DNA of 64,000 bases from JAAYUD01 sp963676865 (GCA_963676865.2 CAXXSS010000001.1:3038001-3102000); one strand, 5' to 3'. Positions 1-8,706 are shown, counted from the stretch's first letter. Made by a program: numbers and translations. The notes: a model not told the origin generated them from the sequence alone.

Positions 1-1
1 G

Positions 2-1234
2 GTGATGACAACATTAGTTGCCGAATATGGCTATTGTAGCGAAGGAGAAACATTTACTATTGCCGATCCCAATGAAGTATGGATGCTCGAGATGGTAGGT
101 AAGGGCCCTGGAATGCGCGGAGCTGTTTGGGTTGCTGTTCGTATTCCTGATGATTGTATTGCAGCTCATGCCAATCAGAGTCGTATCCATCAGTTCCCTC
201 TCAACGATCCTAAAAATTGTATTTATTCGGCAGATGTTATTTCTTTTGCCCGCTCTAAAGGATATTTCAATGGCGTTAATAAAGATTTCAGTTTTGCCGA
301 TGCTTATGCTCCTCTAGATTTTAGTGCTCGTCGTTATTGCGAAGCTCGTGTATGGAGCTTTTACAATCGGTTTACGGACAAAGGAAATGAGTATTTACCG
401 TATGTGTTAGGTCAAAGTGACGTTCCGATGCCTCTTTATGTAAAGCCGAATCGCAAGATCAGCGTTCAGGATATAAAGAATGCCATGCGCGATCATTATG
501 AGAATACTCCGCTTGATATTAGCAAAGATATGGGTGCCGGTCCCTATCATTCCCCCTATAGATTATCTCCCTTAGATTTCACGGTTGACGGGAAAAAATA
601 TTTCAATGAACGTCCGGCAAGTACTTTTCAAACCGGTTTTGTCTTTGTCTCTCAAATGCGTGCCGATATGCCCGATGCGGTAGGTGGTGTGTTGTGGTTC
701 GGCACTGATGATGCCAATTGTACCGTATTCACTCCTGTATATTGCTGCACCGATACGATACCTCATTGCTATTCTCATATAGCCGATTATGTTACTTTCA
801 ATTGGGATTCCTCTTTTTGGGTGTTCAATTGGGTAGCCAATATGATATATCCTCGTTACGATTTGATGGTGGGAGATTTGAAAGCTCTACAATCTGAAAT
901 AGAAAACCGTTTTAATCACAATCAGGATAGTATCGAAGCCGCAGCAATGGCTTTATACAAAACCAATCCTACTGCTGCAAAGAAGATGCTTACCAATTAT
1001 ACGGTAGCGTGTGCACAGAGCACTCATGATGCTTGGAGAAAATTGGGAGAATTCTTAATGGTGAAATATTGTGATGGCGTTGTCCGTCAAGAGCGCAATG
1101 GAAAGTTCTTGAAAGATAAATGGGGCATGGCTCTTCCCGTAAAACGTCCGGGGTATCCTGCTGAATTTCTCAAAGAATATGTCAAGCAAACAGGTGATCG
1201 GTATTTGATTCCTACTGAGGCAGTGAAGAAATAA
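2..1234 (+). CDS. C69-family dipeptidase, 5' end outside window
   Basis: This is the C-terminal part (about 410 residues) of a peptidase family C69 (PepD/U34-type) dipeptidase, an N-terminal-nucleophile hydrolase that cleaves dipeptides, usually in the periplasm. The frame is open from the first bases of the window, and the opening residues match the middle of the family (SEGETFTIADPNEVW, then GKGPGMRGAVWVAVRIPDD). The signal peptide and catalytic Cys must therefore lie upstream. The family usually has about 530-560 residues, so roughly a quarter is missing. The C-terminus looks complete and ends just before a hairpin. The GTG/ATG at the window edge is not the real start. Confidence 0.88.
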   Translation: MMTTLVAEYGYCSEGETFTIADPNEVWMLEMVGKGPGMRGAVWVAVRIPDDCIAAHANQSRIHQFPLNDPKNCIYSADVISFARSKGYFNGVNKDFSFADAYAPLDFSARRYCEARVWSFYNRFTDKGNEYLPYVLGQSDVPMPLYVKPNRKISVQDIKNAMRDHYENTPLDISKDMGAGPYHSPYRLSPLDFTVDGKKYFNERPASTFQTGFVFVSQMRADMPDAVGGVLWFGTDDANCTVFTPVYCCTDTIPHCYSHIADYVTFNWDSSFWVFNWVANMIYPRYDLMVGDLKALQSEIENRFNHNQDSIEAAAMALYKTNPTAAKKMLTNYTVACAQSTHDAWRKLGEFLMVKYCDGVVRQERNGKFLKDKWGMALPVKRPGYPAEFLKEYVKQTGDRYLIPTEAVKK

Positions 1235-1282
1235 AAACTGCTTGAAGAAACGATAATCGTATTATAAAATATATTACTTTTG

Positions 1283-1306
1283 CACCCGAAGTCTAATCTT
1301 CGGGTG
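1283..1306 (+). terminator. Hairpin after the C69 peptidase gene
   Basis: A perfect 9-bp stem (CACCCGAAG / CTTCGGGTG) with a 6-base loop is followed by the T-rich run TATTTGTTTTC. It sits 48 bases after the stop codon and fits a rho-independent terminator. A TACTTTTG box (a possible -7 element) directly precedes it at 1275-1282, so the hairpin could instead lie at the 5' end of the MATE transcript. Confidence 0.5.
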
Positions 1307-1337
1307 TATTTGTTTTCAGGAGGATATATAATAAGTT

Positions 1338-2705
1338 ATGTCGGCAATAAAAGAATTAACATCGGGCTCTCCGCTTAAATTGATATTCAGATTTAGTTTG
1401 CCTTTTTTGGTAGGCAATCTACTTCAGCAGACATACTCATTGGTTGATGCCGCTATTGTTGGAAAATATTTGGGAATTAATGCCTTTGCTTCAGTAGGAG
1501 CGAGTAGCTCTGTGATATTTCTCATCTTAGGCTTTTGTACCGGCTGTTGTGCAGGCTTTAGTATACCTATTGCGCAAAAGTTTGGCGCTCGTGATTATAG
1601 CATGATGCGACGTTTCTTTTATGTAGGTCTACAGATTTCTTTTATCTTGTCCATTTCGCTTGCTGTATTGACATCTTTGTATTGTTCCGATATTTTGCAT
1701 TGGATACATACCCCTCAGAATATATTCCATGGAGCATATCTTTTCCTACTTATTACTTTTATAGGTATTCCCTTCACTTTCTTTTATAATTTATTGTCGT
1801 ATGTTATTCGAGCCTTAGGCGATAGTACCACTCCTTTTTGGTTTTTGCTGTTTTCGTCTATACTCAATGTCATATTAGATTTGATCTTTATTATTTGTTT
1901 TGGATGGGGAGTTGGCGGAGCTGCTTTTGCTACGCTTTTGTCGCAAGCTGTTTCTGTATTGCTTTGTGCTTTTTATATGCGTCGCCGCTATGAAATATTG
2001 AGAGGTAATCTTGAGGAACGCCGTTTGAAAATGAGATATGTCCGCAATATGTTATACACAGGTGTACCTATGGGACTACAATTTTCTATCACAGCTATTG
2101 GTATCATCATGCTTCAAAGTGCGAATAATGCACTGGGTACCGTTTGTATTGCAGCATATTCGGCCGGAATTCGTCTTAAAATGTTTTTTATATGCCCATT
2201 CGATACTTTAGGCATGGCCATGGCCACTTATGCCGGTCAAAATTACGGTGCGGGGAAATTGAAACGCATCAATCAAGGTATATGGGCGTCTTTTATTATG
2301 ATGGCTATCTATGCTGTCGCTTCATTTCTATTCTTACTGTTGTGTTCCAAATGGGTACTCTTACTGTTTGTAAATTCTAACGAAACGGCGATTATCCAAC
2401 ATGCTCAACAGTTTTTATTCGCTAACTCTTCTTTCTTCTTGGTGTTAGGCGTTTTGTGCATTTTGCGTAGCATCATTCAGGGAGTCGGATATACAGGCTT
2501 TGCCATGTTTTCGGGTGTTCAAGAAATGTTGGCCAGAACACTTATCAGCATTTATGCCGTACCTCTTTTTGGGTTTTCTGCTATTTGTTTCGGTGATGTT
2601 ACGGCTTGGATAGCGGCCGATTTATTTCTTATTCCGGCATACATTTATGTTTATCATCGCTTATCTCGTATCATTTCGTCCTCCAAAATGGTCCCGCATG
2701 TGTAA
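1338..2705 (+). CDS. MATE family multidrug/sodium antiporter
   Basis: A 455-residue inner-membrane MATE transporter (NorM/DinF superfamily), which exports organic cations or drugs in exchange for Na+ or H+. The protein has about 12 hydrophobic segments in two related halves. Typical motifs are the N-terminal 'GSPLKLIFRFSLPFLVGNLL' and 'VDAAIVGKYLG', and in the second half 'TYAGQNYGAGKLKRI'. Length is normal for the family. A strong Shine-Dalgarno-like AGGAGG (1318-1323) lies about 14 bases before the ATG, somewhat far but unusual in this AT-rich genome. It appears to be a single-gene unit. The substrate cannot be read from the sequence. Confidence 0.93.
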   Translation: MSAIKELTSGSPLKLIFRFSLPFLVGNLLQQTYSLVDAAIVGKYLGINAFASVGASSSVIFLILGFCTGCCAGFSIPIAQKFGARDYSMMRRFFYVGLQISFILSISLAVLTSLYCSDILHWIHTPQNIFHGAYLFLLITFIGIPFTFFYNLLSYVIRALGDSTTPFWFLLFSSILNVILDLIFIICFGWGVGGAAFATLLSQAVSVLLCAFYMRRRYEILRGNLEERRLKMRYVRNMLYTGVPMGLQFSITAIGIIMLQSANNALGTVCIAAYSAGIRLKMFFICPFDTLGMAMATYAGQNYGAGKLKRINQGIWASFIMMAIYAVASFLFLLLCSKWVLLLFVNSNETAIIQHAQQFLFANSSFFLVLGVLCILRSIIQGVGYTGFAMFSGVQEMLARTLISIYAVPLFGFSAICFGDVTAWIAADLFLIPAYIYVYHRLSRIISSSKMVPHV

Positions 2706-2827
2706 TGATATAAACCTATTCCGTTTATAGCTCAGTTCGAGTTAAGTCGCAAAATTAAACAAAAGGGTTTGTTCTGTTAGAATGACAGGCGCTCAGATAG
2801 ATTAAAATAAAAACGTTCTGAAAAAAA

Positions 2828-2950
2828 CAGACGTATGTTATTGCGGTAACTAACGTATGTCGTAGACGAAACTAACGTTAGTTTTTCATGATAACTAACG
2901 TTAGTTACCGCAGTAACTTCCGTTAGTTATGGCTGCGACATACGTTAGTT
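2828..2950. repeat. 22-bp-periodic palindromic core array (copy 1)
   Basis: Six short palindromic cores (ACGTATG or ACGTTAG type) have their CG steps at 2832, 2854, 2876, 2899, 2921 and 2943, i.e. spacings of 22, 22, 23, 22 and 22 bp. The spacers share modules such as GCGGTAACTAACG and CTGCGACATACGTTAG, and the whole is roughly symmetric about 2888. It lies between convergent genes (MATE and a 53-aa peptide). A close relative lies at 16131-16300. The rest of 2706-3045 shows only a 7-bp hairpin at 2709-2729 and no gene. Confidence 0.8.
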
Positions 2951-3045
2951 TCTTTCGTCCTATAAAAGTACCTTTAGTTACATTAATAATACTGATGAGA
3001 TGTGGCAACTGAATATTTGAATATTTTTTACAACTTCTTTTATTC

Positions 3046-3207
3046 TCAGTCGTTTATTTCTACCTCTGTAGTGCTCGGATGTTCGGTTTTCTTCTTATTG
3101 ACTTGCGGATAATATTTTTTTATCTTATTCAGTTGCTTGTTCTTTTCCCATTCTTTTTTCCGAGACTGATAATCGTTATAATGTTTTTCTAAAAAATTGT
3201 CTGCCAT
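3046..3207 (-). CDS. Small conserved charged protein (53 aa)
   Basis: This is a short ORF of 53 codons. The product begins MADNFLEKHYNDYQSRKKEW and is very rich in Lys, Glu and Asn with no membrane segment. I recall similar 'MADxFLExHY' small proteins as common in Bacteroides genomes, often with a misleading automatic name, but I cannot name a function. It lies about 70 bases downstream of the CapA-NlpC gene on the same strand and could be cotranscribed with it. The codon pattern and the recognisable N-terminus make it a better call than chance. Confidence 0.7.
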   Translation of the reverse strand: MADNFLEKHYNDYQSRKKEWEKNKQLNKIKKYYPQVNKKKTEHPSTTEVEIND

Positions 3208-3276
3208 TCTTTATATGATTTATTTATATGACACCGTTCTTTTCATCTGTTTTAATCCTTATGGAGATGTTTGAGG

Positions 3277-4782
3277 TTATGGCAATATTCTACGAGCGCC
3301 TACATATCTTGCCGTGAAGTAGTATTTGTCGGGATAATTATCGATAACGACTCCGCGCGAAGTGTTTGCAGCATGTATAAATTTGAAAGACTTGGTGCCT
3401 GTTACTTCTACTACCATACCTACATGTCCAATGCCACCTTTTCGCGAGCCTTTCCAGAAAACTAAATCTCCGGGGCGTAGATTGTCAGTAGAGATGGGGC
3501 GCCCTTGTGTGTATTGTGCTCTCGAAGATGGATTCAGCTTGTAGCCTATTTTGGCATATACCGCTTTCATTAGTCCCGAGCAATCATAAATACCGTTTCC
3601 ACTATGTCCTCTAGCATAACGACTGCCAAGTAGTTTTTTAGAATAATTGAGCAATGTGCTGATAGGATTGTAGTCTTCCGGATTGGTGTCGACAACTATT
3701 TCTTCCTTGTTTCCCGATTTGGTTGTTACAATTACTTTCTTTGTTATTGTTTTAGAAAGCCAACCTTCTTTTTCTATCATCAGTGGGGTTTTAGGAAAAT
3801 CGATATTTGTGAGTCGTTTCATTTCTTTCACTACGCTATTCTGAGGATCGGCTATCGGACCGCTTTTATATTTCTGGAGAAACGAATATATTTTACCCGA
3901 AATAAGTTCACCACTCTTACCCAATTCAATTTTGAGGAGTGGGGCATAAGTCAATGCTTTTCTCATAGAGTTCCTATAAGGGGTACAAAAGCTTCCCAGG
4001 CTATAAGCTATGAGGCGGTTATTGTAGAGTTCCAAAGCCCGAGGAACTTGTGTACCGTGTCCTACAACCAAAGAAGCCCCCGCATCTATACATGCATGAG
4101 CAAATTTGTATACGTCACCCCGTTTTTCATGTCCCACACGTTCTTCGCGGAAAGGAACATGGCTATATGGAATTCCTGTTGCACCACCGTGAAAAGAGAC
4201 GATCACTATATCATAAGATTCTTTTAGACGTTTGATGAGGGTAGTGGCCTTGTCTATTTCATTAATAGAAGGAACACCTTTTGTATGTCCAAATGCACAG
4301 ATGGCAATAGAAATGCCATTGCTCTGGAACGATGTAAATTCGTAGCCATTGTCAAATCCTGCCAATGAAAGCCCGGACTCATGCATGGCTTTGATAGTCG
4401 ACGAGCGTCCTTCTTCTCCAAAATCCATCGTATGCTTGCCTGATACTGTAAGTATATCGAATCCTGCTTCTTTTAATACTTTGGCATATCGGATGGGTAT
4501 CATATAAGATGAGAACTTAGAAGCATTCTTTTTGCTTTTTGTTATTTCATCCAAGAAACTGCCTTGTAGACTTCCTATCGTCAGGTCGGCATCTTGTAAG
4601 ACCGGTGCGGCATCTTTAAACCATTCTTCTGTAGCAGTTGGTGACGTTTGCGGAGATTTTGGTAGGGCAGCGTTCTTAGTGCTTATAGTAATATCGCCTG
4701 TAAGTCCTATAACGATGCGCTGTTGTGCGAAAGAAGCCATTGAAATACACCAGCAGCTGATAATGAGTATTATTCTTTTCAT
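3277..4782 (-). CDS. CapA-like phosphatase-fold protein fused to NlpC/P60 peptidase
   Basis: A two-domain exported protein of 501 residues. After a signal peptide (about residues 1-19, ending ASFAQ), residues about 20-330 form a PGA_cap/CapA domain of the calcineurin-like metallophosphatase fold (GLTGDITIS, VSGKHTMDFG, VSFHGG, VVGHGTQVPR). Residues about 375-501 are an NlpC/P60 cysteine peptidase that cuts peptidoglycan stem peptides: nucleophile Cys near 401 in YDCSGL, His in GHVGMV (near 452) and FIHA (near 468). The stop codon of the preceding lipoprotein gene abuts this ATG, so the two are translationally coupled. The CapA half may bind or act on a poly-glutamate or wall polymer; that is inference. 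Confidence 0.85.
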   Translation of the reverse strand: MKRIILIISCWCISMASFAQQRIVIGLTGDITISTKNAALPKSPQTSPTATEEWFKDAAPVLQDADLTIGSLQGSFLDEITKSKKNASKFSSYMIPIRYAKVLKEAGFDILTVSGKHTMDFGEEGRSSTIKAMHESGLSLAGFDNGYEFTSFQSNGISIAICAFGHTKGVPSINEIDKATTLIKRLKESYDIVIVSFHGGATGIPYSHVPFREERVGHEKRGDVYKFAHACIDAGASLVVGHGTQVPRALELYNNRLIAYSLGSFCTPYRNSMRKALTYAPLLKIELGKSGELISGKIYSFLQKYKSGPIADPQNSVVKEMKRLTNIDFPKTPLMIEKEGWLSKTITKKVIVTTKSGNKEEIVVDTNPEDYNPISTLLNYSKKLLGSRYARGHSGNGIYDCSGLMKAVYAKIGYKLNPSSRAQYTQGRPISTDNLRPGDLVFWKGSRKGGIGHVGMVVEVTGTKSFKFIHAANTSRGVVIDNYPDKYYFTARYVGARRILP

Positions 4783-5229
4783 TTATTTTTTCGTTAACCA
4801 GTTATAGCTGCTAATGCCAAGCTTATTATTTTTCTTATCCAAATAGTATTGTGTATAGTCTTCTTGGTTTTCGAAACCAACGGAAAGTATACCTTCTTCA
4901 GCCGATATACATTTTCCATTAAGTACTTCGTCTTCTTCACCCGGTACGGTAGATGTTTGGCTGATACGACCGTCTGCTTTAATAATAACTACAAACTGAA
5001 TATCCATTCCGTATTGTGCTTCCGTGAAATGTCCTTTCCATGTTCCTATTAACCATTTAGGTATATTGGCAATTGCGGTGGTGGTATCTTGTTGAGCTAT
5101 GCTGTCTTTTTCTGTCGATTTTTGCGAGCGAGGATGATTCGTGCAGCTGATACAACTTATCAGGCAGAGCAAAAATAGTAATTTGAGCGTACGTTTCGCT
5201 TCAAGAAATCCGTCTATCGAATATTTCAT
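4783..5229 (-). CDS. Putative lipoprotein, first gene of a two-gene operon
   Basis: A 148-residue protein with a signal peptide and a lipobox near residues 26-30 (LISCISC), followed by a charged, Ser/Thr/Gln-rich linker and a compact domain (IPKWLIGTWKGHF..., FVVIIKADGRISQTS). The domain resembles small lipocalin-like or 'GTWKG' beta-barrel lipoproteins, but I do not recognise a named family. Its stop codon directly precedes the ATG of the CapA-NlpC protein. A near-consensus promoter lies 27 bases upstream. Probably anchored in the outer membrane and involved in envelope upkeep with its partner. Confidence 0.75.
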   Translation of the reverse strand: MKYSIDGFLEAKRTLKLLFLLCLISCISCTNHPRSQKSTEKDSIAQQDTTTAIANIPKWLIGTWKGHFTEAQYGMDIQFVVIIKADGRISQTSTVPGEEDEVLNGKCISAEEGILSVGFENQEDYTQYYLDKKNNKLGISSYNWLTKK

Positions 5230-5255
5230 TGTTTAGGGTTAATTATTATGTTCTA

Positions 5256-5287
5256 CAAAAATAAAAAAAGAAGGGTGTAATAACAAA
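5256..5287 (-). promoter_or_regulatory. Bacteroides-type promoter for the lipoprotein/CapA-NlpC operon
   Basis: On the minus strand, TTTG (5284-5287) is followed after 20 bases by TATTTTTG (5256-5263), matching TTTG-N19-21-TAnnTTTG. The predicted start lies about 20 bases before the ATG at 5229. Confidence 0.6.
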
Positions 5288-5393
5288 TTCATTCACTTCT
5301 TTTTGCAATCTTACCCTATTACTTATATAATCTTATGTCTTTGGAGGGAGAATAAAGTTGGTTAAAGTTCTTTTGGCATTGAAAAGATTATAT

Positions 5394-5424
5394 AAGCAAA
5401 AAGGCACTCCACTAGGAATGCCTT
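5394..5424 (-). terminator. Rho-independent terminator of metY
   Basis: On the minus strand a stem AAGGCA-C-TCC pairs with GGA-A-TGCCTT around a 4-base loop (5401-5424), then runs into TTTTTGC. It lies 40 bases after the metY stop codon. Confidence 0.75.
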
Positions 5425-5464
5425 ACAGTTTTGGGTTAAAAAACTCTCTCTCTATTATTATGAA

Positions 5465-6751
5465 CTAAATGGCTTGGAATGCTTGTTCGAGATCATCAAT
5501 GATGTCGTCTATATGTTCTGTACCAATACTTAGACGAATAGTGTTTTGATGTATGCCTTGATCTTCAAGTTCGGCAGCGCTAAGCTGGCTGTGTGTTGTA
5601 CTAGCTGGATGGATAACCAAGCTCTTTACATCGGCAACGTTGGCCAGTAAAGAGAATATCTTTAAATGGTCGATAAATGCTTGTGCTTCTTCGGCCCCAC
5701 CTTTAATATCAAAGGTGAATATAGAACCGGCTCCATTGGGGAAATACTGTTTGTAGAGTTCGTGATTGGGGTGTTCGCTTAGTGCCGGATGATTAACTTT
5801 CACCACTTTAGAGTTGTTCTTTAGATATTCAACTACTTTCAGCGCATTGGCAACATGACGTTCTACACGCAGAGACAATGTTTCGAGTCCTTGCAATAAC
5901 AAGAATGCGTTGAATGGGCTGATCGTAGCACCCGTGTCGCGTAGGAGTACGGCTCGAATGCGAGTAACGTAAGCTGCTTCTCCTGCTGCATCGACAAAGC
6001 GTACACCGTGATAACTGGGTTCCGGCTCAGAGATTTTAGGAAATTTTCCTGATTTAACCCAATCAAATTTGCCTGAATCTACAATGACACCACCGAGTGA
6101 TGATCCGTGTCCGCCAATAAACTTTGTAGCGCTATGAACTACAATATCGGCTCCGTGTTCAATGGGGCGGATTAAATAAGGAGTACCGAATGTATTGTCG
6201 ATAATCAACGGAATGCCGTGCTTATGAGCAATAGCAGATGTTGCTTCAATATCGGTAATATTCGAGTTCGGGTTGCCCAGCGTTTCAATAAACAGTGCTT
6301 TAGTGTTATCCTGAATGGCTTTTTCAAAGTTTTGTGGATCGTCCGGATCAACAAAAGTCGTGTGTATGCCGTAATTTTCGAGTGTGTGTTCCAACAGATT
6401 GAAAGAACCGCCGTAAATGGTCTTTGCTGCTACTATATGATCGCCTTGTCCGGCAATATTGATAATAGAATAGGTTACTGCTGCTGCACCCGATGCAACG
6501 GCGAGTCCGGCAATACCTCCTTCCAGAGCGGCTACACGTTCTTCGAATACTCCTTGCGTGGAATTAGTGAGCCTTCCATATATATTTCCAGGATCTTGCA
6601 GTCCGAAACGAGCTGCGGCATGAGCTGAATTATGAAAAACATACGATGTTGTTTGGTAAATGGGCACGGCACGTGAATCGGTTGCCGGGTCGGCCTGTTC
6701 TTGTCCTACATGAAGCTGTAATGTTTCAAAATGTAATTTCTTTGTTGCCAT
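5465..6751 (-). CDS. metY: O-acetylhomoserine aminocarboxypropyltransferase (sulfhydrylase)
   Basis: A 428-residue PLP enzyme of the Cys/Met metabolism family. It matches MetY (O-acetylhomoserine sulfhydrylase), which makes homocysteine from O-acetylhomoserine and sulfide. Seen: N-terminal FETLQLHVGQE, IYQTTSYVF, substrate/PLP loop NIYGRLTNST, and the PLP lysine near residue 210 in HSATKFIGGHG. Length of about 430 separates it from the 380-400 aa cystathionine synthases and lyases. It is a monocistronic unit with a near-perfect promoter and its own terminator. It is divergent from an Lrp-type regulator, whose promoter box is only a few bases away. Methionine gamma-lyase is a less likely alternative. 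Confidence 0.9.
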   Translation of the reverse strand: MATKKLHFETLQLHVGQEQADPATDSRAVPIYQTTSYVFHNSAHAAARFGLQDPGNIYGRLTNSTQGVFEERVAALEGGIAGLAVASGAAAVTYSIINIAGQGDHIVAAKTIYGGSFNLLEHTLENYGIHTTFVDPDDPQNFEKAIQDNTKALFIETLGNPNSNITDIEATSAIAHKHGIPLIIDNTFGTPYLIRPIEHGADIVVHSATKFIGGHGSSLGGVIVDSGKFDWVKSGKFPKISEPEPSYHGVRFVDAAGEAAYVTRIRAVLLRDTGATISPFNAFLLLQGLETLSLRVERHVANALKVVEYLKNNSKVVKVNHPALSEHPNHELYKQYFPNGAGSIFTFDIKGGAEEAQAFIDHLKIFSLLANVADVKSLVIHPASTTHSQLSAAELEDQGIHQNTIRLSIGTEHIDDIIDDLEQAFQAI

Positions 6752-6798
6752 AATCTTATTATTTTAAATTTATATGATTTCAGAATTATTTTCTGTTG

Positions 6799-6829
6799 CA
6801 AAGGTATGTATTTAGAAAATAGTGGCAAA
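6799..6829 (-). promoter_or_regulatory. metY promoter (near-perfect Bacteroides consensus)
   Basis: On the minus strand TTTG (6826-6829), 19-base spacer, TACCTTTG (6799-6806). The -33 box lies within 4 bases of the -33 box of the divergent lrp promoter, so a single bound regulator could affect both. Confidence 0.75.
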
Positions 6830-6832
6830 TAC

Positions 6833-6865
6833 TTGCGATGAATTGAGAAAATAAATCTATATTTG
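6833..6865 (+). promoter_or_regulatory. Promoter of the Lrp/AsnC gene
   Basis: TTG (6833-6835), 22-base spacer, TATATTTG (6858-6865). The -7 box is perfect and the spacer is one base over the usual range. The predicted start near 6872 lies upstream of all three candidate ATG codons. Confidence 0.6.
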
Positions 6866-6930
6866 CAGATTTAACAGAAAAAGCATTAAACAAACGAATG
6901 CCTATTATGGGCTGCAAAGAAAAATATTCT

Positions 6931-7392
6931 ATGGACAGATTAGACGAAACGGATTTGAAGATTTTGCGTGCATTGCAAAACAATTCCAACTTGACTACAA
7001 AAGAACTTGCCGAGCGTGTTCATCTTAGTACAACTCCCGTCTTCGAGCGGTTGCGTCGTTTACAGAACGATGGCTATATAAAGAGGTATATAGCCATACT
7101 CGATGCCGAAAAGCTACACTATGGCTTTATGGTGTTTTGTCAGGTCAAGCTGAAACAGGTAAATGCTCAAATTGCAAGAGAATTTACCGAAGCTGTCGAT
7201 GGTATGGCAGAAGTGGTGGAATGTTATAATACTTCAGGAGAATTTGATTATCTGCTGAAGATCCATGTAACCGATATGACGGTATACCGCAATTTTGTTC
7301 TTAATAGGTTGGGGACTATCGATTGTCTTGCTTCACTACAAAGTATTTTTGTGATGGACGAGATAAAGCATACTTATGGTATACCTATTTAA
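6931..7392 (+). CDS. Lrp/AsnC family transcriptional regulator
   Basis: A DNA-binding protein of the Lrp/AsnC family that senses amino acids: an N-terminal winged HTH (LDETDLKILRALQ... LSTTPVFERLRRL) followed by a ligand-binding RAM domain (YGFMVFCQVKL, NTSGEFDYLLKIHV). I place the start at 6931 (153 aa) because the family normally begins within a few residues of LDETDLKIL. In-frame ATGs at 6898 and 6907 would add 8-11 residues. It is divergent from metY with interleaved promoters, so local control of methionine or sulfur metabolism is likely but inferred. Its last 8 bases overlap the end of the convergent symporter gene. Confidence 0.88.
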   Translation: MDRLDETDLKILRALQNNSNLTTKELAERVHLSTTPVFERLRRLQNDGYIKRYIAILDAEKLHYGFMVFCQVKLKQVNAQIAREFTEAVDGMAEVVECYNTSGEFDYLLKIHVTDMTVYRNFVLNRLGTIDCLASLQSIFVMDEIKHTYGIPI

Positions 7393-8614
7393 AATAAGAC
7401 TTTTTCTTTCCGCTCAACTTCGTTACCAATATCGAACTCACAATATTGCCTGTAGAGTTGAGCAACGTTGCCGGAATATCTATAATAGTACTTATCACCA
7501 TTAGTGTTCCGGCAAGTTGTGGAGAGAAACCGAAAACGGAACAGATAAGCAATTCGCCTGTCATGCCCCCACTTGGAATAGCTCCCATCACTGCCCCTAC
7601 AAGTATGGCAACGGCAATGATAAACAATCCGTTGCCGGATGGTTGTGTGTTTTGTCCAAAGATGGTGAGTATAAAGACTATTTTGATAACGCCGCCCATT
7701 ACCGAACCATCTTTGTGCATATTGGTTCCTAGTGGGATGACTGTTTCGGCGATGCTTCGAGGCACCCCAATCTTTTCTGCCGTCTCTATATTAATAGGAA
7801 TACATGCTGCACTCGACGAGGTGGCAATAGCTGTGAGAGAAGGGGTGAGTATATGCTTCCAGAATGTTTTCACTCCTTTACTTCCTCCGGCAAGCCATAC
7901 GTAGACCGTGTTGAGAACGAAATAGCAGAAACCGGCAAGTATCAGATAAAGCAAAAAGGCATTGAGGTAACCGTTCAATATTTGTCCACCTACCACACCG
8001 ATGGTATCGGCAAAATAACAACCTAGTCCTATAGGTGCCATAAACATAATGATTCTCATCATGCGCAGTGTGATAGCCATGCCGGCATTGAGCAGGTCGG
8101 ATATTACTTTACCATGTTCTTTTGAATAAGCGGTTGCCAATCCGAATAATACCGAGAATAATATCAGTGGGAGTAAGTTCGATTTGGTGAATAGTTGCAA
8201 AAAGTCGGGTACGGTGAATGTATTCACGAATATTTCTCCTCCTGTCAGTCCCTTGAGTTCGGCATGAGCCGGCAAGTGAGCCAATAATAACGACTTGTCG
8301 ACGTTTGTCAGTGGGTTGTAAAAAAGAGTAAGAATATATGCTGTAGCAGCGGCTATGATTGCCGAGCCCAAGAATACCAATACAACATTGCCGAGTATTT
8401 TGCCTATCATATTCATCTTTTTCATATTATAGATAGCCGACGATACGCTAAGAAATACGAGTGGTACGATCATGACGAACATCATGTTCAAGAATAAATC
8501 TCCAATAGGCTTTACTATCGATGCCTTGTCTCCGAATACTAATCCACAAATGCCACCTATCACAATTCCTGTAATCAGGCATATTGTAAAGGCATAATTC
8601 TTAAATATATTCAT
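7385..8614 (-). CDS. Dicarboxylate/amino acid:cation symporter (DAACS family)
   Basis: A 409-residue inner-membrane symporter of the GltP/GltT/SstT type, which takes up glutamate, aspartate, serine/threonine or C4-dicarboxylates with Na+ or H+. Seen: about eight membrane spans, the serine-rich re-entrant loop ATSSSAACIPIN, 'VIPLGTNMHKDGSV' (family NMDGT-like motif with an HKDG variant), and the second hairpin IPSGGMTGE. Ser-rich loop and length are typical. The HKDG variant points to the SstT-like/serine-threonine side rather than classic GltP, but substrate is not settled. A promoter-like pair sits just upstream; it is a single gene, convergent with lrp. Confidence 0.9.
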   Translation of the reverse strand: MNIFKNYAFTICLITGIVIGGICGLVFGDKASIVKPIGDLFLNMMFVMIVPLVFLSVSSAIYNMKKMNMIGKILGNVVLVFLGSAIIAAATAYILTLFYNPLTNVDKSLLLAHLPAHAELKGLTGGEIFVNTFTVPDFLQLFTKSNLLPLILFSVLFGLATAYSKEHGKVISDLLNAGMAITLRMMRIIMFMAPIGLGCYFADTIGVVGGQILNGYLNAFLLYLILAGFCYFVLNTVYVWLAGGSKGVKTFWKHILTPSLTAIATSSSAACIPINIETAEKIGVPRSIAETVIPLGTNMHKDGSVMGGVIKIVFILTIFGQNTQPSGNGLFIIAVAILVGAVMGAIPSGGMTGELLICSVFGFSPQLAGTLMVISTIIDIPATLLNSTGNIVSSILVTKLSGKKKSYFK

Positions 8615-8640
8615 TAAATAGATTATTTTGTTTGAGGATG

Positions 8641-8674
8641 CAAAGTTACACTTTCATTTTGAAAAATATTCAAA
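8641..8674 (-). promoter_or_regulatory. Promoter of the DAACS symporter gene
   Basis: On the minus strand TTTG (8671-8674), 22-base spacer, TAACTTTG (8641-8648). The spacer is slightly long. Confidence 0.5.
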
Positions 8675-8706
8675 TCGTCGCGATTTGTTATATATCTCTA
8701 CGTGAT

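Noticed and set aside
2828..2950. CRISPR array as explanation of the regular 22-bp spacing
   Set aside because: Cores are 6-8 bp and palindromic, spacers are themselves repeated modules, and there are no cas genes. It does not meet the CRISPR pattern.
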